Positions 1 to 9,203 of a DNA stretch of 35,633 nucleotides are shown piece after piece; position 1 is the first letter of the stretch; every line of letters starts with the position of its first letter. The stretch comes from Hemicentrotus pulcherrimus. Taxonomy: Eukaryota; Echinodermata; Echinoidea; Camarodonta; Strongylocentrotidae. The DNA lies in the NCBI GenBank assembly GCA_003118195.1, contig BEXV01002080.1, positions 17,545 through 53,177 on the forward strand, written 5' to 3'. A program made the position numbers and the translations under genes. The notes beneath the pieces are model-generated. The model was not told the DNA's origin. It did not search any database and was given only the letters and a program-made list of their open reading frames with translations.

Positions 1-152
1 GGTTCGTTAATCCGAAAATGAAATAAGGTTCGTTATCCCGAAGGTTCGTTAGTCCGAAAATGAAATAAGGTTCGTTATTCCGAAGGTTCGTTAATCCGAA
101 AATGAAATAAGGTTCGTTATTCCGAAGGTTCGTTAGTCCGAAAATGAAATAA
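1..152. repeat. 42-bp tandem repeat, about 3.6 copies
   Basis: Units start at 1, 43, 85 and 127 (the last is partial) and differ at only one or two bases. Each unit contains the 16-base word GGTTCGTTANTCCGAA twice, separated by AAATGAAATAA, so it is a nested repeat. The array is cut by the left edge, so its true length is unknown. It may be a satellite or a subterminal repeat of a transposon; nothing here decides between them. Confidence 0.9.
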
Positions 153-904
153 ACCTATTTTAGTAACAAATACGGTGTTGTAATTAAGGAAATAATAGGA
201 TATTATGCAATAAAAGTCTCAGTGGAGGATGATGCATGTATATTTTTGGGGCAAAACATGTATTGCATCAAGAAGTGGCGTGGATCAAGAATCTTGATTT
301 TTATTTCATCTGAACAATTGCTGCCTGAGGAAATGGATTTAGAATGTTCTGATACGCTTTTTATTGCTTTGTGAGATTTCCATTCACCTAAAATGTAACT
401 AAATTGTTCTATAGATCCAGCTCTAGACCTAGTTGGGAGAATTAAGGAATCGATCAGATCAGTTTGTCCCAATTTGTACCATGAATAATGGTCCGTTTTC
501 ACTCAAATTTTCAGATTATCTTTAAGTGTACATCTAGCATCGAAGTCACTACCTTAGAACCACTATCTCTCATCTGAACAATGTTACCCAGTCCCTTTAA
601 TGAACACTATTTCAGCAGAACTACTGCAGTATTAATTTTACATGATCTACTAGAGTATACTTGCAGGATATCTTATATTTTGTAAACCTGAGGAAAGTGA
701 TAATGCCGTTATGTGTCACATAAGATTAAATATGAAGAAACCTTCACATTGCCAAAGCTGAGAAGAAAATACATTTATAAGGGGGAATCCTTGTTTTCAT
801 GTTTCTATGGACGATGATAAACAACTACTGCTGACCATAAACTTTTATTTTGGCGTTTAATGGTATATTGCAATTGTTGTTTTTTAAGGAGAAATATCAG
901 TCAA
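153..904. other. no recognisable feature (intron of gene A)
   Basis: AT-rich sequence between the left-edge tandem array and the degenerate minisatellite. I see no exon with both splice sites and no domain-like reading frame on either strand. It is probably an intron of gene A, because the first stalk exon downstream begins with a splice acceptor. Confidence 0.5.
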
Positions 905-1245
905 TAAGGGTAATTATTATGATTGGTTGTATTTTTTTTAAAGGCATAATTGTTCTAGGGGTAATTTTCCAGGGGGGGGGGTAATTGTCTACGGGGGTAG
1001 TTGTCCTAATTGGGTCGGATTCCGTTGCGCAATTGTTTAGAGGAATTTTCCAAGGGAAATTTTCCGGGGCGGTTATTGTTTTCGGGGGTGATTGTCCTCG
1101 GGGTCCGTGTAATAAGGAGTGATTGTTCTGTGGGGGTAATTGCACAAGGTGGTAATTGTCTTAAGCGGGTAATTGAACTGGGTGATTGTCCCGCTGGTAA
1201 TTTCCAAGGGTGGTTGCCCAGGGGGTTAATGTCCTAGAACCGTTG
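905..1245. repeat. degenerate G-rich minisatellite, copy 1
   Basis: Imperfect repetition of a unit of about 15-17 bases resembling GGGGGTAATTGTCCTA, with variants such as GGTGATTGTCCTCGG and GGGGTAATTTTCCAGG. It includes a run of ten G residues near 972-981. It ends about 40 bases before the first stalk exon. A related array lies at the same relative place before the second stalk exon, so array and exon were duplicated together. Open frames across it are a by-product of the repeat. Confidence 0.75.
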
Positions 1246-1286
1246 TCAGTATTTATATTCATTTTTAAGCATGTCTATAACTCTAG

Positions 1287-1388
1287 GTACTGGAACCCAT
1301 TTTCCAGAAACGACAGATCCCTTCTCACAAACAACGGATTTCACTATGAGACCTGTTACAACACCTGAACCAAAAGCAGCAACGGATT
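1287..1388 (+). CDS. gene A, Thr/Pro-rich stalk exon, copy 1
   Basis: An internal exon of 102 bases bounded by an acceptor ending CTCTAG and a donor GTAAGT. Both borders are phase 1, so it can be added or skipped without changing frame. It encodes about 34 residues with roughly ten threonines and five prolines, including ETTDPFSQTTDF and RPVTTPEPK. This composition is typical of an extended, O-glycosylated juxtamembrane stalk. The next coding unit but one is a transmembrane exon, which fits an extracellular stalk just outside the membrane. The second copy at 2352 is nearly the same at base and protein level. No catalytic or binding domain is present. The exon is inferred from splice signals, frame and duplication; the upstream exons of the gene lie outside the window. 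Confidence 0.72.
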
Positions 1389-2351
1389 GTAAGTGATGTA
1401 TTTTTCTATGTTAACGTTTTATAGCTTTTGCATTAAGAGGATGGAAAAATAATATAGAATATGGTTAAAATATGTCTGCGTATTTAACTCCTGTTAAGAG
1501 CGTATCCATTTAGTGTATTGGAGTACGATTTCATGGAACACGATCAGTTTATATGTTGAGTTCTGGTCATGCGATTTTATGGTGAAAGTGGCCTTGGAAG
1601 CAGCCTTCAATATCCACCATCAAAACATCAAAGCGACCACGAAAAACTTAAAAATGTGTGCACACGTGGGTATTATTGGTCCGAGGGTAATTTTCTGGAT
1701 GATAAGTGTACGGGGGCAAATATGATTGGTTGTAATTATCCTCAAGCTATAATTGTCCTAAGGGTAACTTTCCAGGTGTGTAATTGTCCTCGGGTGGAAT
1801 ATTCCTAGGGATGATTGTCTTAATAGGTCATTTTCTTATAGGTGATTGTTCAGAGGTTATTGTCTTTGGTGGTGGTTGTCCTCGGAGTCCGTGTAAAAAG
1901 GGATAATTGTTCTGAAGTGGTATTTGTTATAGGGGTCCTATTGGGAGTAATGATCCAGTGGGGGTGTTTCACAAAGATTTTAAGTCAAAAAACAACTCTT
2001 AAGTTAGACTTAAACATTATGGAGAGCCATTTGCAACCTTAAAATAAAATATATTTAAAAGCGAAAATTCAAGTATTATAGATTGTTTTTTTTTATAAAT
2101 TCCGCATCAAAAACATGAAATCTCCTTGATGATAGAAAATATAAATGGTTTGATTCAACCTGTTATGCCTTTAAAATAACTTTTACAAAATGTTTTGATA
2201 GATACTAACGGATTTCCATATATTTTAAGTCAAACTTAGAGATAGTTCAACTTAGGATATTTGTGAAACACATCCCTGGTGTGATTATCACGCTTGTATC
2301 TAGAACTGTTGTCAGTATTTGTATTTTGTTCATGCATGTCTATAGCTCTAG
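1389..2351. other. intron of gene A between the stalk exons
   Basis: It starts with donor GTAAGT and ends with acceptor CTCTAG. The first 150 bases resemble the start of the intron after the second stalk exon (shared text such as TATGTTAACGTT and TTTCATGGAACACGAT). The stretch 1556-1600 resembles the dispersed repeat at 3174. From about 1680 it runs into the second degenerate minisatellite. Confidence 0.65.
1680..1970. repeat. degenerate G-rich minisatellite, copy 2
   Basis: Same unit type as the array at 905-1245 (for example GGTAACTTTCCAGG and GTAATTGTCCTCGGG). The two arrays share a longer segment around TCCGTGTAA followed by GGGATAATTGTTCTG-like text, which supports duplication of a larger block rather than independent growth of a short repeat. 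Confidence 0.7.
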
Positions 2352-2453
2352 GTACTGAAACCCATCTTCCAAAAGCAACAGATCCCTTGCCACAAACTAC
2401 GGCTTTCACTATGAGACCTGTTACAACACCTGAAACAACAGCAGCAATTAACT
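2352..2453 (+). CDS. gene A, Thr/Pro-rich stalk exon, copy 2
   Basis: Again exactly 102 bases with acceptor CTCTAG and donor GTAAGT, and phase 1 at both ends. It encodes the counterpart of the first stalk exon: LPKATDPLPQTTAF followed by TMRPVTTPETT. The segment TMRPVTTPE is identical between the copies, while substitutions cluster elsewhere. The conserved length, open frame and splice sites suggest that both copies are used. Joined to the transmembrane exon at 3741, the frame stays open. As a symmetrical exon it could also be spliced as an alternative or optional stalk module, giving stalks of different length. The function as a spacer or glycosylated stalk is inferred from composition only. 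Confidence 0.72.
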
Positions 2454-2604
2454 GTAAGTTATATGCTTGTTTATGTTAACGTTCTAGCGTCTGCATTAAA
2501 AGGCAATTTAATTTAGTAAAATTTGTAATGGCATGTTACACCTCTAAAAAGTGTATTCATTAGGCGCATTGGAGTGTGGTTTCATGGAACACGATTTCTT
2601 TATT

Positions 2605-3138
2605 ATCCCCTCGCCGACGAAATTGGACGGGATATAGTAACGCCGCCGTCCGTCCGTAACAAATCTGTTTTCCATTCGATAACTGTAGTAATGGCTGACG
2701 GATTGTGATGAAATTTGATATGAAGGTACATGGTATCAAAACACATCCTGCGCTCGATTTCGGACTTTGCAGGCATGAGTTCAAAGGTCAAAGCTTATTA
2801 AATATGCCAAAATACCTAATTAAATATACGAAAATGTGGTTTGCATTTCCATTTTCACTGTTTTCATAGTTTTGTCACCTCATATAATTATGTTTTAATC
2901 TTCTGTGAATCCCTGATTCTATTCACATTCAGTTTTTAAATCCTCATACGAAATACAATGTAGTTTATAATCACATCTACTCATGGGTCATTCCATAAAG
3001 TAGTAAACTTTCTGTACATCCAATCCCCAATTATTATTAACTTAGTTGTCTAGTAATATAATAGTATAGTTTATTCAAGGTAACTTGTTCTGAACTTCTG
3101 ACGTATTTATAAAGACCATTTGTATCCGGCGAGGGGAT
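2605..3138. mobile_element. candidate transposon-like insertion with 12-bp inverted ends
   Basis: The 12-base sequence ATCCCCTCGCCG at 2605-2616 recurs as a perfect inverted copy at 3127-3138. Comparing the duplicated intron starts, flanking text continuous in the first copy (near 1545-1556) is interrupted here, which fits an insertion of roughly 530-570 bases. The left part contains GCCGCCGTCCGTCCGT, which I recall from dispersed repeats in marine invertebrates. No transposase and no clear target duplication are visible, and the bases 3139-3173 are not explained by the inverted repeat alone. Confidence 0.45.
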
Positions 3139-3173
3139 GCTACGCGTTGTCTTGATGTACTCAACAAAGATAA

Positions 3174-3559
3174 TGTTGAGTCCTGGCCATGCGATTTTAT
3201 TGTGAAACCTTTCAGAAGCAATTGGAAAAGGCTGATGATGTAACACAATAGGACATGACGTTTGAGAATCATCAAAATGATGTGAAATTTGCCCAGACTT
3301 GCTAAAAGTTGCATGCACCAGCTCACAACCATGTGTATAATATATAGCTACATAAATATGTGTATGAGGTTGTGGTCCACAACTTTTAGCTTTGTCATTC
3401 ATATTTGAACTATTAAAGGCATTTGAAGAGCCATTCTTTTCATGGGAACTTGTTTTTTTAATGATACTCTTCAATACTAACATAAAGAAGAAAAAAGAAA
3501 AAAAGCTCACAAATTGTGTTTCACCGTTCCAAGAACTCAACCTTCTCTTTGACTGTTAA
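3174..3559. repeat. dispersed repeat, copy 1 (inverted relative to 14350-14728)
   Basis: This stretch aligns by eye along its whole length with the reverse complement of 14350-14728. Shared blocks in the same order include CATGCGATT, GGAAAAGG, GCATTTGAAGAGCCAT and CCAAGAACTCAACCTTCTCT. A shorter related start is at 1556-1600. No coding capacity is apparent; the 167-residue minus-strand frame overlapping it has no recognisable features and includes a low-complexity Phe run. Confidence 0.7.
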
Positions 3560-3740
3560 TTAGGCTAAGCACAGGTTAAATGTTATTATCACGACTCTGA
3601 TAGATAACAGTTGATCTTATCTCCTATATTTTTCGAGAGACTGGATTTCTGGTATTGATTGTTTTCATTGCCAGTCGCCTACTGGGATCTCGTGGGTTTT
3701 TTTTAATTACATATTCTTCACGTTTTTACTACTTCTATAG

Positions 3741-3828
3741 ACACCATGTACATCGCAGCGGCGGCTGTTGTACTTCTGCTATTACTGGTCATTTGTAGCC
3801 TTCTTTGCTACATGAAAAGAAAAAAGAG
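3741..3828 (+). CDS. gene A, transmembrane-helix exon
   Basis: An 88-base exon with acceptor TTCTATAG, phase 1 at the start, and donor GTACAT, phase 2 at the end. It encodes about 29 residues: a short lead TMYI, a hydrophobic stretch AAAAVVLLLLLVICSLL, then CYMKRKK. A single helix of about 22 residues followed by a basic cluster is the classic stop-transfer pattern, placing the stalk outside and the tail in the cytosol (type I topology). Two cysteines lie near the inner end of the helix and could be palmitoylated. The outgoing phase 2 matches both tail exons, at 5441 and at 6363. The family of the receptor cannot be named from this part. The transmembrane assignment is strong; the exact donor is moderately supported because GTACAT is not an ideal consensus. 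Confidence 0.8.
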
Positions 3829-5440
3829 GTACATTTTGATTTCAATAAGATGTTGTTGTTGTTATTGTTGCCTACTCAATCCATATTTGTCATGTTTATA
3901 GCTCAAATACTTACAGCTACACTGATTTAAGGCAACATTAAAACTGCTGCGCTAAATTCAAAAGGAGAATCAAAACCTGGATTAAATCACTTCCTCAGAT
4001 ATGACCTATCACAAGCTAATTCCGGTATTTCACAAAAAAAAACCGTTGTCCTAAGTTCCACAAGAAAAGTTGTGTGGGGCCGGGGTAAAATGGCGACTTT
4101 ACCATTGTTGTTAAAACATATTTTGTGCAAAGAGGGATTCATTATTATATCGATGTTAACAATGCCTGCCTGTTTTTAATTGATATTTAACCTCACGTAC
4201 CGCCCCCCTTTTTTTCACCCATGTCTACGAACATGTCTTTTTTATGGCGCTATCTTTTAATCGTAGATACTTTATACAATTGGGAAAAAACTATACTTCT
4301 GCGTTTAACGATGCGCGCTGGACTTTTAAACCTTTGTAATTCACTTAGCGTTCTACTATCAAATACGCTTCCAGAAAATAATATATATGCATATATATAT
4401 TTATTAATATCCCTTTTCAATTCAGGATTCATGGCCAGTGTATTCAAATTGAAAACAAAATTACACAGCATTCATCACAAAATGTTCAAATACCAGGTTT
4501 TATTACACGTATAAAGTTAATAGCCGTGCATACTAAAACGTGCATCGAAACGAGAAATGAAATTAATTACGTTTGATGTTGATGTATGTTTGTTACTTAA
4601 CTGCACAAATCTCGGTAACTTATGGGACACTAACTGTACACAAAACAATCTTAGATTGGGCCATATACAAGATGGCCCAATTAAAACGGAGTAGCATATT
4701 TATAATAATTTGATGAAGAATTTTTTGTTATCTATTATTAGTTTTTATTTTTATTATTATAGGGAAAATTCTGTAACGAAAGGTAGGAATTCAAATTTGT
4801 CAAGTATCACAGTAACTGCGTTTTAAACAATTCGTATAATTTCATGTCTGTGTTTAAAAAGTCATAGAAAAAAGGCTGAAAAAGGAAAAGCTGTGTGATG
4901 AATGTTATTTTAGTCTTCAATCTGATGTTTGATACAGCTTGACTGAAGCTCAGGCAAAAGTAAATTTCTAAAACTGCACAATACCTTATATTCTTCGAGA
5001 AGCACTGCAGGTCGATGTCCTCGACATTGATTCACAGAAATGCATATAAAAAGAAAATAATCCACCGATTTGGCCACATGTTGGGATCCTTTATCTTTAT
5101 CTTTATCTAAAAAGATTCACATCTACTGGCACCATCGAAATTCGTCCGACATTATTAGAAGTTTGATAGTCCGTCTTTTAGAGGCAAAAATTGTATAAAA
5201 ACAATTATAACGTGGATATATGGACATATCAATAATACATTGAAGAAGCCCTGCTTAAAGCAAGGGATGCTTGTCTATGGTATGGGTATTTTGAGATAAC
5301 ATCTTTTGTTATGGGTAAAATTAATCTGCAGCCTCATCTGGATCTAGCGTTTCTACATCTCGTTTTCAATGCTTATAAGCTACACGGCACATGATGATAT
5401 TAAATGTAATTTTAAAGTAATTTCCGTTATTTTCATCAAG
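3829..5440. other. intron of gene A after the transmembrane exon
   Basis: No domain-like coding sequence was seen. It holds a possible 20-base microexon at 4763-4782 and a short TTTATC repeat near 5089-5108. The plus-strand frame at 4221-4514 has no recognisable motifs and no fitting splice context, so it is treated as chance. Confidence 0.5.
4763..4782 (+). CDS. possible 20-base microexon of gene A
   Basis: A pyrimidine- and A-rich stretch ending TTATTATTATAG is followed by 20 bases and then the donor-like GTAGGA. Reading on from the transmembrane exon in phase 2 gives RENSVTK and leaves phase 1. That does not match the main reading frame of the tail exon at 5441 and would switch it to another frame that stays open for about 37 codons. 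It could be a regulated microexon, part of an unseen exon pair, or a chance splice-site pair. Evidence is limited to the two splice motifs. Confidence 0.25.
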
Positions 5441-5660
5441 CACGGCGGTTCCAAAACGCACAACCTCAAGTAAAGAGCCAACTGACGCTAGTACAGATGC
5501 CAACCCGTCGGTTGAACTTCGACCTTTACCTCTAAGACCCGCATCAAGACAGTACGCCATCAGGATTGATAGGAATGGTAACACAGACGGTCGCTCAGAC
5601 GATGGACGAATTGAGAATCCATATGCAGGACAGCCTCACACTTACACGGATATTTTATAA
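5441..5660 (+). CDS. gene A, cytoplasmic tail exon with stop
   Basis: The acceptor TTTTCATCAAG is followed by a frame of 72 codons and TAA at 5658-5660. Joined to the transmembrane exon in phase 2, it continues KRKK with S then TAVPKRTTSS. The tail is hydrophilic and unstructured, rich in Ser, Thr, Pro, Arg and Asp, with no kinase or phosphatase domain. It contains LRPLPLRPASRQ, a Pro/Arg-rich stretch that could bind SH3 domains, and ends NPYAGQPHTYTDIL. The final tyrosine has the YxxI spacing used by SH2 or sorting adaptors, but the residue two before it is His, so it is not a canonical ITIM or ITSM. An in-frame TAA just upstream of the acceptor supports this start. Signalling use of the tyrosines is inference. 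Confidence 0.72.
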
Positions 5661-6362
5661 AAGATAAATAATATTATGTATTTAATACGATCGCAAAAGC
5701 TTTTACAAAAGTTAACTCAAGGTCAAACTAAATTGTATATCCCAAAGAAGTTATGTTCAGATTTAATACTTAATTGTTATATTCGCACATTTCAAAATGT
5801 GATGTCCAGGGCCTCTGAAATTGACTCTCATTGATAATTATTTCGAAAGTCGTTTATATGATCTTGTGAAGCATAATTTGTTCAATATTGTGCTATATGT
5901 CTATACATGGATTTTGGATAGCATTCAACTCTTTTACTCAGTTGGATTTAATTTCGTTTCTGAACTTCAAGATCCTGCACATTTCGTCTTCATTGATCAT
6001 TATTTTTCAGTGGAATCTTGTCAACAAAAATTCATTTCAACCCTTTTGGTCTACGTCATTCACGAACATGCAATGGCAATAATTAATTTTGTGGTTGCGG
6101 TCAATACAATACAAAAAATCAATTAAATTTTATCTCGAATTACGTCACTTTGTAGAAATGACAGAGAAAAAATGTAATAGCATTTGCGGGAAAAATTCTT
6201 AGAGATTTAAGAATTTTGCGCAAGTACTTCTTTACAAACCTTACAGTCAATGACATTGAGAGAAATTAAAAACATTTGATAGTGATTAAGATTCTGTCGT
6301 TTTACTAAATTCCAATATATTTCTTTGTTTTCATATTTTTTTTCTCTCTTTTGTCTCTACAG
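5661..6362 (+). other. 3' UTR of the long-tail form, or intron before the alternative tail
   Basis: AT-rich sequence after the tail stop codon. A 101-codon frame at 5821-6126 shows no domain, no splice context and ordinary AT-rich composition. The last 40 bases form a very strong pyrimidine tract (TTTTTTTTCTCTCTTTTGTC) before CTACAG, the best acceptor in the region. This suggests that the segment can be removed as part of an intron. Confidence 0.5.
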
Positions 6363-6408
6363 TCTGCTATTTGAGGATGATATTTACACTTCTGTGCATT
6401 TAGATTAA
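6363..6408 (+). CDS. gene A, possible alternative terminal tail exon
   Basis: After the strong pyrimidine tract and CTACAG, a phase-2 start gives a 14-codon frame, LLFEDDIYTSVHLD, then TAA at 6406-6408. The phase is the one left by the transmembrane exon, so splicing 3828 to 6363 would give a short tail of about 20 residues instead of about 77. The acidic residues before the tyrosine and the YTSV spacing resemble phosphotyrosine adaptor sites; the residue two before Tyr is Asp, so it does not meet the ITIM consensus. It resembles the end of the long tail, where YTDI also sits just before the stop. Length is short, so chance is possible; the splice site and matching phase are the main support. 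Confidence 0.45.
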
Positions 6409-6766
6409 AGGATAAATGTAATCAGTGTAGCATTCGAATGCACTTTTATTTGTATGAAAAGCTAACTATTTTATTTTAATACAGCTCTTAGTTTGTTCGA
6501 AACAATCGTGTGATTTCGGCTTTCGCTTTTTTATTCTTGGACACTGTACAACATCTTGTAATTATGTGATGTAAGTTCAAGTGATTCAAACATGACTGAA
6601 AGTAATTTATGATCATTCAAGTTGCTTAGAAATTGAAAATTTGAATTTGGGAAAGAAGGGAACCAAATGGTTTCCGACATCTAATCCTAAATGGAATGAT
6701 TAAGTAAGTGATCAGACTTGAACTGTATTTGTAATTATTACAACAATCATCCTGTATATTCAGATG

Positions 6767-6772
6767 AATAAA
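6767..6772 (+). terminator. polyadenylation signal AATAAA, likely end of gene A
   Basis: This is the first canonical AATAAA I found downstream of both candidate stop codons of gene A. It is followed within 10-30 bases by T-rich sequence. Use of this site would give a 3' UTR of about 0.4 kb for the short-tail form and about 1.1 kb for the long-tail form. Confidence 0.45.
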
Positions 6773-6789
6773 TGTATTTATTTGTATCG

Positions 6790-8250
6790 CTATAGTATGG
6801 TGTAGTATCTATGGCACGGAAAATAGCAAGGATAACATTTCATCTTTAATTCTCACTACGCTCGAGGACTAACCACGTGTATATACCAGTGGTTTGTAGA
6901 CAGTTGTATAGGAATGTATGCCTTTGGTAATAAGCCTATTATAATGGCTCATTTTCTTAATGTTATCAAATGTCATTTACATGTATTCTGATGGGCGGTA
7001 ATATTTACTTCAAGTCTTAATTTAGGGTTAATAAATCGTACCCATTCACTTGTAAACACGGGAATGTCCTCTACGTAATTCCTGGGCACTCCTGTTATAA
7101 ATGTAAACAGAAGATTATTACATAACTAAAGAAAATCTGTGGATGATGCCAAATATGTAAATAGATAGTCTTGCAGAATTATAAACTCAGCTGAAACTAC
7201 ATGTCACACAAGAAGTAAGCAAATTGAATTGAATTTAAGTAAGTAAAAACGTTTATCGAAATAGATTAGTTACCATTGTTGACAACATGGAAGTCATCTT
7301 GAAAGGCACATAACGAGAATCGCAATGATATTCAGATTAATAGCGCTTGGAGACCTCGGAGGTAAGCGCTTTATAAGTAACTTTTTTTTTCTTCTTCATT
7401 TTTTAAATAAAACAGTAATATATTAAGATGTTTATACAAAAAGGCTCACAACAAAAATTGCAACGATAATGAGATCAATAGTAATATATTAAGATGTTTA
7501 TATAAAACGGATTGACGGATTCATATATAACCTTTGAGTCTCATTTTAATTTAAAAATGCCTCATCCTAATTTATTTTGTTATGTGTGGTCGTACAGATA
7601 TTTTTATGATCTCGGTTAAATATAAAAAGCTTCCTACTTGATTAAAAAAAAAATCATGGAACACAATCTCATCGGACCTATTTCGGTCTCCTTGTCAACA
7701 CCTGATGTTTTAGAAGACAACCTACGGTTTGACATATATCTATAAATGCATGTATAAAGCAACTTCGTAGGTGAAATCTCTAAATGGATAGTTCGATCGC
7801 AACTCAAACATAATTAAGTTGGGGCTAGCATGACTACAGTAAGACCCTTTGCACACGAAATGTTACTCCTGATAATTGCATATGTAATTGCCTTCAATTT
7901 CATTATGTAAACCCAATACAATGATTAAGCTATGTTTTCTAATTGTTCTGATATTCCATTATCTGTAATATATGTATGATTTTTTAGATCACAATAACGT
8001 AGTGCTCTGTGGTAGAAGAATTTAAATTGCTGCATAGTCAACCTTGATTTCAGATTATCAATTAATAAATCCAAGGGGTCTTGAAATATTTACATTAAGA
8101 TTAAGAAAACTTGTGATCAAATGCACTTGTGAATACTAGACCAAAGAGGAGGTAATTGAAAGAAGTGGAATAAGGAGTATTAAGTAGGTCGAGAGGAAGA
8201 CAGAGAACAAGAAAATGTTGAGTAAATGACGGAGAAAGAAGATATACAAA
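6790..8250. other. intergenic DNA between genes A and B, left part
   Basis: No exon or gene was recognised. At 7346-7374 the sequence has AGCGCTT and AAGCGCT arms followed by TTATAAGTAA and a T-rich stretch, similar to 3' ends of dispersed retroelements in marine animals. Imperfect direct repeats occur around it: a 23-base segment AGTAATATATTAAGATG... occurs at 7414 and again at 7480. The remainder is unremarkable AT-rich DNA. Confidence 0.45.
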
Positions 8251-8256
8251 TTGAAA

Positions 8257-8316
8257 AAGAGAGAAAGAAAGAGAGAGAGAGAGAGATAGAGAGGGGGAGG
8301 GGGAGGGGGGTGGGGA
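8257..8316 (+). repeat. GA-rich purine tract with G-quadruplex motif
   Basis: A run of AAAGAGAGAAAGAAAGAGAGAG-type sequence ends in four long G runs (5, 5, 6 and 4 G) separated by single A or T bases at 8293-8315. Four G runs with one-base loops are a textbook intramolecular quadruplex pattern. The purine strand could also form triplex DNA. The minus-strand Pro/Leu/Ser-rich frames here are translations of the repeat. Confidence 0.85.
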
Positions 8317-8870
8317 GACCGTGCAGATGTCACAAAGTATCCCCATATTTCTTATTGTTCATTTCACCGTCATGACATTCAATTTAAAAAAGTCAAACAA
8401 ATTTGTTTCACGGTTATAACTTCAATTTTTTGAATAAGAAAGTCGTATTTCTCGATTGCTTCGGATCACAGAATATGATACGACTAATAATGGCCCCTCC
8501 CCTGTTTGCCGTGGAATGCACTAATGCTGCGTTAACAAGCTATGATTACATAATTTTCATGAGCATGTATCCAGTACTTGTCTCAGTAGGGTCTGAATAT
8601 AAATCCTCTAATACATTACTTATGTTTTCCAATTCATGTGTTTATATCTGAAACCCTAGTTTCTAATTGAATAAATTCACGTGCTATATGCTAATCAGCG
8701 TATCCATGGATAATGTGCTGTTTTTAAACATTTCTTCTTTCTATAGCTGACAAGCATTTGACAGCCTTTATGCTTATAAACTTTGTTTAATGAGAAGTTT
8801 GATGAACCGTACAACCATGTTTACAATAATCATTTGCACAAAGTAAATATAGGGAGTTTTATAAATCTAT

Positions 8871-8970
8871 ATTTATATATATATATATATATACATTCAT
8901 TTTATATTTATATTTACACATTCATTTTATATTTATATTTACACATTCATTTTATATGTGTATTTATACA
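8871..8970. repeat. TA microsatellite and 25-bp tandem repeat
   Basis: A short TATATA run is followed by three units of about 25 bases beginning CATTCATTTTATA, at 8894, 8919 and 8944. The third unit is more divergent. The reading frame over it is repeat-derived. Confidence 0.85.
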
Positions 8971-9203
8971 TAAATTTTTCTGGTGGGCACCATATCAGGA
9001 AAGAATTACAATATCCAGTATTATAATAAAAATCTACATCTCAAAAAAAAATATACACTCATAAATTAATCATAATTGAATTTTGAGCAGCTTAACAGAA
9101 AAGAATTTAAATCTTTTTAAAAATTCCCTTTCTTGTTCACAATTTCGATCACATTGATAATAAGAGCTAAATTTTGGTGAGCACAGTACATTAACCATGA
9201 ACT

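Noticed and set aside
1..152. CRISPR-like array
   Set aside because: The units are contiguous with no unique spacers, and the context is eukaryotic.
1010..1237. Gly/Val-rich plus-strand frame
   Set aside because: It is produced by the degenerate GGGGTAATTGTCC repeat and has no splice or start context.
3037..3540. 167-codon minus-strand frame
   Set aside because: It covers a dispersed repeat whose other copy does not keep the frame, has a low-complexity Phe run and shows no domain.
5821..6126. 101-codon plus-strand frame after the gene A stop
   Set aside because: AT-rich composition, no domain or signal pattern, and it falls in the 3' UTR or last intron of gene A.
8101..8346. Pro/Leu/Ser-rich minus-strand frames
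   Set aside because: They are translations of the complementary strand of the GA/G-rich simple repeat.
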